From: JACVRX01 sp046726315
GTDB taxonomy: Bacteria; Actinomycetota; Actinomycetes; Jiangellales; Jiangellaceae
Assembly: GCA_046726315.1 (NCBI GenBank)
Contig: JBKPAG010000011.1
Coordinates: forward strand, 69,342-133,341
Reading direction: 5' to 3'
DNA length: 64,000 bases
Part shown: positions 1 to 8,089 of the stretch, piece after piece
Layout: each line of letters opens with the position of its first letter
Numbering within the stretch: position 1 is the stretch's first letter
The notes under the pieces: generated by a model
The model's database searches: none
What the model was told of the DNA's origin: nothing
What the model saw: the letters and a program-made list of their open reading frames with translations, nothing else
Position numbers and translations under genes: made by a program

Positions 1-595
1 CCAGCATCGTCCGCAACATCGCTTCCGGGTCGGGGATCAACGCGTGCGCGGCGCCATCGACCGCGCATCGGACCGCGTGCGGCGCCGCGTGCCGGCGGAA
101 CGTCGCGAGCCGCGGACGGATATTGCTGGTGAAGCAGTCGGCCCATTGGGTCGCTTGCGGGACGCCGTCCAAAACGCGCCGGCTCTCCGCGGAAATGCTG
201 TCGGCCGGACGCCCGTCGAGTTGTGCCAGGATTCGCTCGCAGACCAGCACCGACACGGCCAGCACCCGCTGCCGTTCCGCCGCAGCAACCGGCATCGCGA
301 TCGTTGTGCACCGCAGGGCGATCAGGGCGTCGATGTGTGGATCGTCGCTGGTAAGGCCTATCACCGACGGAATCAGCTCGGCCAGCTGAGGCCGACCGTC
401 GTCAGAGGTGTGGTCGTTGACCAGCCGGGCAACGGACGCCAGCAGCGAATGCGTGCACGTCGGGTGATCGCTCCATCGCTCACCCGCGAGGTAGGACGCC
501 AACTCCATGAAACATGCGCCCTTGCGGGGGTTGCGGTGCTTTCCGCGCGAGAGCAGCGGCAGCATCTCGGGCAACTGTGGCTGGACGTTCGACAT
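1..595 (-). CDS. Unrecognised protein, C-terminus beyond window edge
   Basis: The frame opens at ATG 593-595, preceded at good spacing by GGGAG, and runs off the left edge, so about 198 N-terminal residues are visible. Residues 16-33 form a compact basic block (SRGKHRNPRKGACFMELA), followed by a Cys/His-rich stretch near residues 44-49 (HPTCTH) and then a mostly helical-looking, Arg/Ala-rich region. I recall similar N-terminal blocks in uncharacterised actinobacterial proteins but cannot assign a function. It is divergent from parC, with 137 bases between the two starts. The pattern is that of an ordinary coding frame on this strand; the opposite-strand frames lack any recognisable domain. 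Confidence 0.7.
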   Translation of the reverse strand, partial: MSNVQPQLPEMLPLLSRGKHRNPRKGACFMELASYLAGERWSDHPTCTHSLLASVARLVNDHTSDDGRPQLAELIPSVIGLTSDDPHIDALIALRCTTIAMPVAAAERQRVLAVSVLVCERILAQLDGRPADSISAESRRVLDGVPQATQWADCFTSNIRPRLATFRRHAAPHAVRCAVDGAAHALIPDPEAMLRTML

Positions 596-732
596 CGCAA
601 CTCTCCCAGGACGGCCAGACCTTGACATGACCAGTCTGCGCCTACACCGCGCTGACCGCCAGCGTGCGTTCCGCATCTGCTCCGCCGCGGGTCGTTCCGG
701 GTCGCCCGGACCGTCCGAGACACAATGACCGC

Positions 733-3180
733 ATGGTGCGCCGAACCCCGAAAACACCACTGCCGGAGGACGTCGAGGAGCGCATTCACGACGTCGATGT
801 GGCCGAGGAGATGCGAGGCAGTTTCCTCGAGTACGCGTACTCGGTGATCTACTCCCGGGCGATCCCCGACGCGCGCGACGGCCTCAAGCCGGTGCAGCGC
901 CGGATCCTGTTCCAGATGAACGAGATGGGCCTTCGGCCGGACCGAGCCCACGTCAAGTGCGGACGTGTCGTCGGCGACGTCATGGGCCGCCTGCACCCGC
1001 ACGGTGACGGCGCCATCTACGATGCCCTGGTCCGGATGGCCCAACCGTGGGTCATGGGGGTCCCGCTGGTCGACGGGCATGGAAATTTTGGTTCTCTGGA
1101 CGACGGTCCGGCAGCCTACCGATACACCGAGTGCCGCCTGGCCGAGCCGGCGATATCGCTGACGTCATCGCTCGACGAGAACGTCGTCGACATGATCCCG
1201 AACTACGACGGGCAGTTTCAGCAGCCCGACGTGCTACCGGCCGCATTCCCCAACCTGCTGGTCAACGGGGCCAGCGGCATCGCCGTGGGCATGGCCACCA
1301 ACATGCCGCCGCACAACCTGGGCGAGGTCGTCGAAGCGGCCCGGCACCTGATCGCCCACCCCGACGCGACGCTGGCTGACCTGATGCGCTTCGTCCCGGG
1401 ACCCGACCTGCCGACCGGCGGGCGGATCGTCGGCCTCGACGGCGTCCATGACGCCTACCAGACAGGGCGCGGCTCGTTCCGGGTCCGCGCGGCAGCGCGG
1501 ATCGAGAACATCACACCGCGCCGCAAAGGCATCGTGGTGACCGACCTGCCCTACAACGTCGGACCAGAACGGGTCCGCGAACGGATCGCCGATCTGGTGC
1601 GCAGCAGAAAGTTGCAGGGCGTGACCGACGTCGAGGACTACACCGACCGCAACACCGGGCTGCGCCTGGTGGTCGAGCTCAAGAGCGGATTCGTTCCCGA
1701 AGCCGTGCTCGAGCAGCTCTACAAGCTCACCCCACTCGAGGACTCCTTCTCGATCAACAACGTCGCGCTGGTGGACGGCCAGCCCCGGACGATGGGCCTC
1801 AAGGAGCTGCTCGAGGTCTTCATCGCCCATCGGCTCGAGGTCGTCCGGCGGCGTTCGGAGTTCCGGCGCAACAAGGCGGCGGAGCGGTTGCACTTAGTGG
1901 ACGGCCTTCTCGTCGCGCTGCTCGACATCGACGAAGTCATCCAGGTCATCCGGTCCTCGGCCGACGCAAACGAGGCGCGGGGCCGGTTGATGGCTGTCTT
2001 CGACCTGTCCGAGATCCAGGCGCGGTACATCCTGGACACCCCGCTACGGCGGCTGACCAGGTACGACCGGCTGGAGCTGGAACGCGAGGGTGAGTCGCTG
2101 CGTCGCGCGATTTCCGACCTCGAGGCGATTCTGGCCGAGCCCGAGGTCCTGCGCCGGGTGGTGTCCGACGAGCTGGCCGCGGTGGCGGCGGCCCACGCCA
2201 CGCCCCGGCGGACCGTGCTCCTCGAGCGCGCCGGCCAGCCCACGGCCATACCGACGTCCGATCTCGAGGTGTCCGACCATCCGTGCCATGTGCTGCTCTC
2301 GTCCACAGATCTGTTGGCCCGCACGACCACCGCCGACCCGCTGCCCGCGGGAGGCAAGCGGGCCCGGCACGACGTCGTCGTCTCGTCGGTCGTGGCCACC
2401 GCTCGGGGACATGTCGGAGTCGTCACGAGCCGCGGCCGGGTGCTGCGACTGCCTGTACTCGACCTGCCGGCGCTGCCGCCGACGGCGCAGGCGCCGACAC
2501 TCGCCGGCGGTGCGCCGCTAGGGGAGTTCGTGGAGCTCGAACGCGGCGAACTGGCGCTCTGCCTGACGACGCTGGACGCCGGTTCGGTCGGGATCGCCTT
2601 GGGTACCGAGCGTGGCGTTGTCAAGCGAGTCGCGCCGGACCACCCAGGGAACAAGGACGCCTGGGAGGTGATCCGGCTCGACGATGGCGACCGGGTGGTC
2701 GGCGCCGTCGAACTGACGACCGACGAGACGGACCTGGTGTTCGTCACTACCGACGCCCAACTGCTCCGCTTCCCAGCGGGCTCGGTTCGGCCGCAGGGTC
2801 GGGGCGGCGGAGGTGTCGCCGGTGTGCGGATGGGCCGGGATGCTCGGGTGTTGTTCTTCGGGGCGGTCCCGCCGGATCAGGAGTCGGTTGTCGTCACCGT
2901 TGCGGGGTCGTCGGCCGCCCTGACCGGCACCCAGGCAGGGAGCGTCAAGGTCACGCCCTACGGGGAATACCCGTTCAAGGGACGGGCGACGGGAGGGGTG
3001 CGCTGCCACCGGTTCTTACGCGGCGAGGACATGCTGGTGCTGGCATGGGCCGGTCGCACCCCGCCGCTGGCTGCATCGGCGAGCGGAGTGCCGGTGACGT
3101 TGCCGGCCGCGTCGCGCCGGCGCGACGGTTCGGGCTCGCCCGCAGCACAGGCCATCGCCGCCGTCAGCGGGCCGACCTGA
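733..3180 (+). CDS. parC: DNA topoisomerase IV subunit A (ParC/GyrA paralogue)
   Basis: Cuts and rejoins DNA as the A subunit of a type IIA topoisomerase and should pair with the ParE encoded at 10124-12247. The product is 815 residues: breakage-reunion domain with RDGLKPVQRRIL near 48-59, the HPHGDGAIYD block at 88-97, and the catalytic tyrosine in AAYRYTE at about residue 131, then a coiled-coil tower and a C-terminal beta-pinwheel. One blade holds QGRGGGGV near residue 688, a degenerate GyrA box, as expected of a decatenase rather than a gyrase. The position of the fluoroquinolone-binding serine (E. coli GyrA S83) is Gly93. ATG 733 fits the family N-terminus better than an in-frame GTG at 664. 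parC and parE are 7 kb apart, so they are not one operon. Confidence 0.93.
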   Translation: MVRRTPKTPLPEDVEERIHDVDVAEEMRGSFLEYAYSVIYSRAIPDARDGLKPVQRRILFQMNEMGLRPDRAHVKCGRVVGDVMGRLHPHGDGAIYDALVRMAQPWVMGVPLVDGHGNFGSLDDGPAAYRYTECRLAEPAISLTSSLDENVVDMIPNYDGQFQQPDVLPAAFPNLLVNGASGIAVGMATNMPPHNLGEVVEAARHLIAHPDATLADLMRFVPGPDLPTGGRIVGLDGVHDAYQTGRGSFRVRAAARIENITPRRKGIVVTDLPYNVGPERVRERIADLVRSRKLQGVTDVEDYTDRNTGLRLVVELKSGFVPEAVLEQLYKLTPLEDSFSINNVALVDGQPRTMGLKELLEVFIAHRLEVVRRRSEFRRNKAAERLHLVDGLLVALLDIDEVIQVIRSSADANEARGRLMAVFDLSEIQARYILDTPLRRLTRYDRLELEREGESLRRAISDLEAILAEPEVLRRVVSDELAAVAAAHATPRRTVLLERAGQPTAIPTSDLEVSDHPCHVLLSSTDLLARTTTADPLPAGGKRARHDVVVSSVVATARGHVGVVTSRGRVLRLPVLDLPALPPTAQAPTLAGGAPLGEFVELERGELALCLTTLDAGSVGIALGTERGVVKRVAPDHPGNKDAWEVIRLDDGDRVVGAVELTTDETDLVFVTTDAQLLRFPAGSVRPQGRGGGGVAGVRMGRDARVLFFGAVPPDQESVVVTVAGSSAALTGTQAGSVKVTPYGEYPFKGRATGGVRCHRFLRGEDMLVLAWAGRTPPLAASASGVPVTLPAASRRRDGSGSPAAQAIAAVSGPT

Positions 3181-3203
3181 CGGGCATGCGATGTGCGGAT
3201 CGG

Positions 3204-3860
3204 CTAGGCGGCCGACGGCTGGTACGGCGGCAGCTTCAGCTCGGACCGGATTGCCTGCTGCACGGTCGTTACGTCCGGCCGCGCATCGACGGTGACAACG
3301 AACTCCTTGCGCCGGAACAGCTCGAGCACGGGGTCGGTCTTCTCGTGATAGTTGCGTAGCCGCGTGGCGAGTGCCTCTTCGGTGTCGTCCTCGCGGGAGA
3401 TCAGCGTCCCGCCGCAGACGTCGCAGCGGCCCTCCGCCTTCGGCCGATGCGCCATCAAGTTGTAGTCCAGCCCACACTTGGAACACAGCCGTCGCGCCAG
3501 CACCCGGCGGCGCACCTCCCCATCAGGCAGGTCCAGGTGGATCACGGCGTCGATGTCGTATCTCTCCAGGAAGAACTCGGCCTGTGGCCGGTTCCGGGGG
3601 AAGCCGTCGACGATGAACCCGTAGTTCCAGTCGTGCTGGTCCAACCGCTCGTGCACGACCTTCTCGACCAGGTCGTCGCCGACGAGTTGGCCGGCCGCCA
3701 TGATCCGGCGGACCTGTGCACCCAGCTTCGTGTGGTTCTGCACGTGCCAGCGGAAGATGTCGCCCACGCTGATCTGAGTCATGTCGAAGTCGCGCGCGAT
3801 TATCGCCGCCTGGGTGCCCTTACCGCTGCCTTGCGCTCCCATTAGGACGTACTTGCGCAT
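3204..3860 (-). CDS. adk: Adenylate kinase family protein (probable second copy)
   Basis: Nucleoside monophosphate kinase of 218 residues, converting ATP + AMP to 2 ADP in the cytoplasm. The P-loop is GAQGSGKGT (Lys14), with Gln where typical adenylate kinases have Pro. The NMP-binding FPRN is at 87-90. A full-length LID carries four cysteines (C126, C129, C146, C149) in two CxxC pairs, the zinc-binding type. The start is ATG 3860, giving the usual short MRKYVLMG beginning; the longer frame upstream has no family similarity. The housekeeping adk of actinobacteria normally sits beside secY, so this copy next to parC and arcA is probably a paralogue, and its true substrate preference could differ. 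It converges on parC with a 23-base gap. Confidence 0.88.
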   Translation of the reverse strand: MRKYVLMGAQGSGKGTQAAIIARDFDMTQISVGDIFRWHVQNHTKLGAQVRRIMAAGQLVGDDLVEKVVHERLDQHDWNYGFIVDGFPRNRPQAEFFLERYDIDAVIHLDLPDGEVRRRVLARRLCSKCGLDYNLMAHRPKAEGRCDVCGGTLISREDDTEEALATRLRNYHEKTDPVLELFRRKEFVVTVDARPDVTTVQQAIRSELKLPPYQPSAA

Positions 3861-3909
3861 GGTGGGAACAGTGACACATCTCGGCGCCGACGACCACCTC
3901 TGGCCGGCA

Positions 3910-5172
3910 CTAGAACTCAACCGCGTCGCGGATGATCGGGCAGGTCATGCAGTGGCCGCCGCCGCGACCACGGCCGAGCTCCGCGCCGACGATCGTGATC
4001 ACTTCGACGCCGGCCTTGCGTAGCAGCGTGTTGGTCTGCGTATTGCGGTCATAGGTGAAGACCACGCCAGGTTCTACGGCGACGGCATTGTTACCGCTGT
4101 CCCATTGCTGGCGTTCGGACGCGTACACATCGCCGCCGGTCCCGATGACGCGCAGCTCGGACAGGCCGAGCGACTCGGCCACGACGTCGACGAACGACCT
4201 CGAGCCCTCGTCGGTGACCTCGACGCCTGGTGCCTTGTCGCTCGGTCGGAGGGAGAAGGTGTGCACGCCGTCCATGATCTTCGGGTAAAGCGTGACGACA
4301 TCGCGGTCGGCGAAGGTGAACACCGTGTCCAAGTGCATCGCGGCGCGCAGCTTGGGCATGCCGGCGACCACGATGCGCTCCGCAGCACCATTCTCGAACA
4401 GCGACGCTGCAACCTGGCTGATGGCCTGGCGGGATGTTCGCTCGCTCATACCCATCAGCACGACACCGTTGCCGACCGGCATGATGTCGCCGCCCTCGAA
4501 CGTGGCCTGCCCCCAGTCCCGCTCAGGGTCGCCCCACCATACGGTGGAGCCGACGAATTCGGGATGAAACTCGTAGATCGCCTTGTAGAGCAGCGTCTCG
4601 TGGTGGCGGGCCAGCCAGTACAGCGGGTTGAACGTCATCCCGCCGTACAGCCAGCACGTGGTGTCCCTGGTGTACAGGGTGTTCGGCAGCGGTGGCATGA
4701 GGTATTCGCGTGCGCCGGTCGACTCGCGGGCGAGCGAGACATACTCGGGGCGGAAATCGTCTGGAAGGTCGGAAGTCGCGAGACCTCCGATGAGGTATTC
4801 GGCGAGCTGCCGGTGGCTCAGTGACTCGAGAAAACCCCGGGTGTCGTCGACCAGTCCGATCCCGACCTCGTTGGGGACGATCTTGCGGTCGAGTATCCAA
4901 GACTTCGCCTCGGGAATCGCCACCGTCTGCGCAAGCAGGTCGTGCAGCTCGACGACATCGACTCGGCGTGAGCGCAGCTTGTTGACGAAGTCGGCATGGT
5001 CGCGCTGGGCGTTCTCCACCCACATCACGTCATCGAACAACAGCTCATCGGCGTTCGTAGGCGTGAGCCGGCGGTGGGCCAACCCAGGCGCGCAGACGAG
5101 CACCTTGCGCAACGTGCCGACCTCGGAGTGCACGCCGTAGGTCGCGGAAGAGGGTTGAGTCGCGTCAGTCAC
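3910..5172 (-). CDS. arcA: Arginine deiminase
   Basis: Hydrolyses L-arginine to citrulline and ammonia (EC 3.5.3.6), the first step of the arginine deiminase pathway and also an acid-stress response. The 420-residue protein has the whole guanidino-modifying fold: an N-terminal CAPGLAHRRLTP segment, TRDTT near the middle, the His motif AAMHLDTVFT and the C-terminal nucleophile motif GGGHCMTCPI (Cys408). The start is GTG 5172, directly behind a strong GGGGAGGAG ribosome site; an ATG at 5205 lies upstream of that site. No ornithine carbamoyltransferase or carbamate kinase lies nearby, so the pathway is not clustered here. Confidence 0.93.
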   Translation of the reverse strand: MTDATQPSSATYGVHSEVGTLRKVLVCAPGLAHRRLTPTNADELLFDDVMWVENAQRDHADFVNKLRSRRVDVVELHDLLAQTVAIPEAKSWILDRKIVPNEVGIGLVDDTRGFLESLSHRQLAEYLIGGLATSDLPDDFRPEYVSLARESTGAREYLMPPLPNTLYTRDTTCWLYGGMTFNPLYWLARHHETLLYKAIYEFHPEFVGSTVWWGDPERDWGQATFEGGDIMPVGNGVVLMGMSERTSRQAISQVAASLFENGAAERIVVAGMPKLRAAMHLDTVFTFADRDVVTLYPKIMDGVHTFSLRPSDKAPGVEVTDEGSRSFVDVVAESLGLSELRVIGTGGDVYASERQQWDSGNNAVAVEPGVVFTYDRNTQTNTLLRKAGVEVITIVGAELGRGRGGGHCMTCPIIRDAVEF

Positions 5173-5595
5173 GTGGTTCTCCTCCCCACTCGGTCTGGAA
5201 TGCACCGCAAGAATTCCATAGACCGAGGGGGACGTGACTATCGGACGGAGGACCGGGTTGCCGCCTCAGAACGGCGGCGGGTCAGCGTCGTCGGGTTGGC
5301 CCAATTGCGGTCTGCCGCGGGGGCGAACGTCCAGCACCGTCCGAAGCCCGGAGACAGCAGCATCGACATGACCGAGGACCACACCTACGCCGACGACGAG
5401 AAGAGCACTGGCTCACGGAACCGGTGATTTCGCATGACGAGCTGGTTCGGATCGTGGAGGGTGAAGCGCACATCGTGGAGGGTGAAGCGGACTGAGCAGA
5501 GTCTGAGTGTGCAGTGTGGGAGAACGTCGCCGGAGATCACGGCAACGGTCCGGATGCGGCCTTCTGCCCGGTGCAGCAGCCGTGATCGCGACGGT
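5173..5595. other. Gene-poor stretch with decayed coding fragments
   Basis: About 420 bases upstream of arcA carry no convincing gene. The left 40 bases are the arcA ribosome site and leader. Farther right, one + frame ends in a repeated IVEGEA peptide at 5451-5492 followed by TGA, and reads like the tail of a lost gene, but no start or recognisable domain precedes it. No terminator-like hairpin or tRNA was seen. The stretch is the left edge of the accessory scar that continues to about 7660. Confidence 0.4.
5451..5492 (+). repeat. Two tandem copies of a 21-base unit
   Basis: A unit beginning ATCGTGGAGGGTGAAGCG occurs twice back to back (5451-5471 and 5472-5492) with one difference near the end of each unit. 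In the + frame ending at TGA 5493 each unit reads I-V-E-G-E-A plus one residue. The length is a multiple of three, as expected for a duplication within coding sequence, but no complete gene surrounds it. Confidence 0.75.
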
Positions 5596-6135
5596 CTACT
5601 GCAGCAGGATCCGGTCCCCGCCGGGGGTCGGATACAGACCGAGCAGGACGCCGAACGCGTACCAGCTCCCTGCAGCGCAGGCCAGGGCCAATGCCCAGAC
5701 CAGGAGAACATGCCGCTTGAGGATGATGAGCTGTACGGCGACCGCACAGCACACTGCGACAAGGTAGAAGAACGCCGCCGTCAACACGATTTCGGTGTAT
5801 GAGCCGGTGTTGGACCCGGACAGCATTTCGCTGCTGAGACATCCCCCACCACGGTCCTTCGGACAGCTCAAGTAGCTCACGATCAACACCGCACCGAGGT
5901 ACCAGCAGAGCACTGCCGGCACGAGAATGACGTATGGGGCCACGGCCTCGTACCACGGAACCCTCGCCCTGGGGATTGCGTGGCCCCTGGGGAACTTCCG
6001 GACCAGTTCCACGGCAGCACCGTAACGGAAGGCTGCCGAACCGGGGAACCTTGACCAGGCCTCCGCGTACGAGGGCAGCGCCTGCGAGCACCACCTCGTG
6101 ACGATCCATGCCGAGGACTTCGCCGACCCGCTCAA
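5596..6135 (-). CDS. Unrecognised membrane protein with three helices
   Basis: Frame of up to 179 residues with three strongly hydrophobic segments, roughly residues 66-91, 113-138 and 143-167, and a short Cys-containing loop after the first (SYLSCPKDRGGGC). The start is uncertain: ATG 6135 gives an unusual Ser/Trp-rich N-terminus, while GTG 6012 (VELVRKFPRG) gives a 138-residue protein starting just before the first helix. I do not recognise a family. It lies in the accessory stretch between arcA and the truncated DinB-family gene, and neither neighbour suggests a role. The alternation of helices and polar loops argues for a real protein. Confidence 0.55.
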   Translation of the reverse strand: MSGSAKSSAWIVTRWCSQALPSYAEAWSRFPGSAAFRYGAAVELVRKFPRGHAIPRARVPWYEAVAPYVILVPAVLCWYLGAVLIVSYLSCPKDRGGGCLSSEMLSGSNTGSYTEIVLTAAFFYLVAVCCAVAVQLIILKRHVLLVWALALACAAGSWYAFGVLLGLYPTPGGDRILLQ

Positions 6136-6239
6136 CCTCGACGGTGTTCGCCGTGGCGAGCGGGAGCCGGTGCTCGCGTTACGGGAAGATGCGGAAGGGC
6201 TTCCGAGTCATCGACGGCGGGAAAGTCCTGTGTCCTCGA

Positions 6240-6283
6240 CCGCTGGTGGGGCGGGCGTGGGGGAACACCAACCCCACCAGCGG
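6240..6283. terminator. Perfect 12-bp inverted repeat
   Basis: CCGCTGGTGGGG (6240-6251) pairs perfectly with CCCCACCAGCGG (6272-6283) around a 20-base spacer, giving a very stable GC-rich hairpin in either strand. It lies between the start region of the membrane protein at 5596-6135 and the small + strand gene at 6355. No U-tract follows, so termination is an inference. Confidence 0.45.
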
Positions 6284-6354
6284 CCCCCGCCGGATGACTT
6301 GATACCCGCAGAACAGCCATCCAACACACGCGAACATGTGTTCAACAATGAGAT

Positions 6355-6606
6355 GTGGAGCCGCTACAGCCGGCTTGGTCGCCGGGTCAGGCGATCCTCA
6401 ACGACACCGGCGCCCGCGTGCCGGACCACACGTTCAACCAGCCGGTGCCGATCGTCGCCCGCATCGTCTGGGAGCAGGAAGGCGAGGAGCACATCGACAC
6501 CGTCGCGCTGGGCTGGACCGGCCGCAATGTGTACGTGCGGATGAAAGACACGGGGTACCAGTTCACGGCGTGCTGGCTGGACGCCAGCGACCTCGAGCGG
6601 CGCTAG
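6355..6606 (+). CDS. Small phage-type protein of unknown function
   Basis: An 83-residue frame, or about 62 residues if translation begins at GTG 6418. The body alternates hydrophobic and charged residues around a Trp-rich core (PVPIVARIVWEQEGEE, then DTVALGWTGRNVYVR) and ends in WLDASDLERR, which looks like a compact beta-rich domain. From memory, very similar short proteins (RIVWE...IDTVA.GWTGR.VYVR) occur in actinobacterial prophages and integrative elements, without assigned function. The next + strand block (6649-6780) also reads like a phage protein, and a short upstream peptide (RVIDGG near 6205) resembles the tail of the small gene at 14566-14730. Together these suggest that this stretch is element debris. 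Confidence 0.5.
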   Translation: MEPLQPAWSPGQAILNDTGARVPDHTFNQPVPIVARIVWEQEGEEHIDTVALGWTGRNVYVRMKDTGYQFTACWLDASDLERR

Positions 6607-6648
6607 CACGCAACGCCTTGACAGTACGGTCCGCGTCCACTGGGACGG

Positions 6649-6780
6649 CGGCACCGAGGGGGGTCAACGGCTGGACGTCGCAGTGGACCCGCCCGCACGT
6701 TTGCGTCTACCGGGAGACGGCGCCGCCATATCACCCGTTCTGGGTACGAGCATCAGACGTCAGGCGGCGCTTGCGCGGGC
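6649..6780 (+). pseudogene. Fragment of a small phage-like protein
   Basis: In one + frame the peptide reads WTSQWTRPHVCVYRE, then PPYHPFWVRASDVRR. This has the look of coding sequence and resembles, from memory, short actinophage proteins. No ATG/GTG/TTG start lies close upstream in this frame, and the frame runs on into sequence antisense to the gene at 6781-7059. I read it as a remnant. Confidence 0.3.
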
Positions 6781-7059
6781 TCACTCGTCGCGTGGCGGCC
6801 GTGGCGGGAGATCGTAGCCTTTCTCTTCGGCCACATTGTCGAGGAACGCGACGAAGTCGGGGTGGAGGACGTATACGTCCGAGCCGGGGCTCTCAGGGAA
6901 CAACCACTCGCTCACGTCCCCACCGGCGCGTTCAATCTCGACCATGAGATCCGGCGAAACCGAAACACTGTCACGGCGTCGGCTATCTAGCAGCTCACGC
7001 TGGATATCGGGAGCCAGCCGGTCAAAAACGTCGCGATGCTGCTGTTCGCTGTATGGCAT
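6781..7059 (-). CDS. Unrecognised 92-residue acidic protein
   Basis: Starts at ATG 7059 (MPYSEQQHRDVF) and ends in an acidic/proline tail (PPRPPRDE). The sequence is hydrophilic, with a probable N-terminal helix-turn-helix-like helical pair (residues 5-40), then an alternating strand segment (SDVYVLHPDFVAFL). There is no signal peptide, membrane helix or cysteine. No Shine-Dalgarno sequence is evident, and the start lies inside the degraded 3' end of the excalibur-like pseudogene (7022-7703), which is read from the same strand. I do not recognise a family. It is probably accessory, like its neighbours. Confidence 0.5.
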   Translation of the reverse strand: MPYSEQQHRDVFDRLAPDIQRELLDSRRRDSVSVSPDLMVEIERAGGDVSEWLFPESPGSDVYVLHPDFVAFLDNVAEEKGYDLPPRPPRDE

Positions 7060-7703
7060 AGCAGGCGAGGCTAGCGGTCGAGCCGATGTCGTTGTCGCCC
7101 GCGCGGCGCTGGTCGCGTAACCGGCCCCGAGGGGAAAGGCCTCGACGCCTTCCCCCGACCGGACCCTGGGATGGCACGAGCCCGGTCCGCAATCCGATGT
7201 AGACCGGGCCGTCTCCGCTGCCGCCTGCGCTGTCCACGTCGCTCGCGATGGGTACGCACGGTTCGTACGAGGGGTGACAGTTACCTGCCGGCGCGGGCGC
7301 ATATGCAGGAGGCTCTGGCTCGGCCAGCGCCGCCTCTCGGGCATCCAGGTCCGCGTCGCGAGGATCCAGCTCGCTTTCGCGGGCATCCAGGTCTGCCTCC
7401 CGCTGATCCAACTCACTCTCCCGGGCAGCGAGCGTGTCGAGCCGGTCCTGCGGAACCGCCCCAGGAGCCGTGGCGGTGACCGTCATCGTTGGTGTTGGCG
7501 TCGGTTCGCCGGTGGAACCGCCTGCCCGCGCCGACGCCGATACCGAACACGAACGCCACGACACCGACCAGGGCTGGAATCCACCAGCGGGCGAAGATGC
7601 TGGATTTGCGGGCTGGCTCGACCGCGGTCGGCGTGGCGGTGCGTTCGTTCGCGGCCCCCCGGCCTCGATGCCGCACAGTTGGCCCGTCGCTCCGTGGAGC
7701 CAT
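7022..7703 (-). pseudogene. Frameshifted membrane-anchored excalibur-like protein
   Basis: The first frame (from about 7703) encodes a basic N-terminus and one membrane helix (WWIPALVGVVAFVFGIGVGAG). At about 7523 the reading moves to another frame, which continues with a Pro/Thr linker (GEPTPTPTMTVTAT), a seven-residue repeat coil (variants of DAREAEL) and a Cys-containing motif, CHPSYEPCVPIASDVD then GGSGDGPVYI. That motif matches the calcium-binding-like actinobacterial module ending in DxDGDGIGCE, which here survives only as a degenerate GDNDIG. Removing one base in the GGCGCGGGCAGGCGG stretch would restore a continuous protein. The proposed 5' end is antisense to the truncated DinB-family gene, so the natural start may be internal. 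A sequencing error cannot be excluded for the frameshift, but the degraded tail points to decay. Confidence 0.6.
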
Positions 7704-8059
7704 CCAACATGTCGCTACTGGGGTTGGTACGCCACTTGGCCGGGGTGGAGCAGACGTGGTCCCGGTTGAGGATGGCCAGGCAAGACGTACCGCGGCTTTT
7801 CCGCTCCGACGTCGACCGCGACGAAGACTTCAACGGCGCGGTGGCGGATCCGGAGGTAGTCGCGGAGGCGTGGGACACCTGGCGGGCCGAGGTCGCATTC
7901 GCAGAGAAGTTCGTGGCCGACACACCGGATCTTGGGTTCGTCGGCAGGGAGGGGCACGCTCTGCGGGAGGTGCTGGTGCACTTGATCGAGGAGTACGCCC
8001 GGCACAACGGCCACGCCGACCTGCTGCGCGAGGGGATCGACGGGCGGGTCGGGCAGTAG
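7661..8059 (+). pseudogene. DinB/DUF664-family protein lacking its N-terminus
   Basis: From residue block GLDAAQLARRSVEPSNMSLL (DNA 7661) onward the frame is a good DUF664/DinB-like four-helix protein, including HLAGVEQTWSR, the EVLVHLIEEYARHNGHAD metal-site helix with its histidines, and the C-terminus at 8059. Family members have about 35-40 more residues before this block, carrying the first helix. Here that sequence is replaced by DNA encoding the excalibur-like gene on the other strand. An internal ATG at 7709 could still give a 116-residue product. The abrupt loss of homology at 7661 marks a deletion or insertion junction. DinB-like proteins are thiol-dependent S-transferases or metal enzymes, unrelated to DNA polymerase IV. 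Confidence 0.6.
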
Positions 8060-8089
8060 TTCGCCCTGGATATCGGCGCGGCGGCCAGA

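Noticed and set aside
44..625. Long + strand frame opposite the first gene
   Set aside because: It is Arg/Gly/Gln-rich without any domain, a typical high-GC shadow; the minus frame has a ribosome site and structured sequence.
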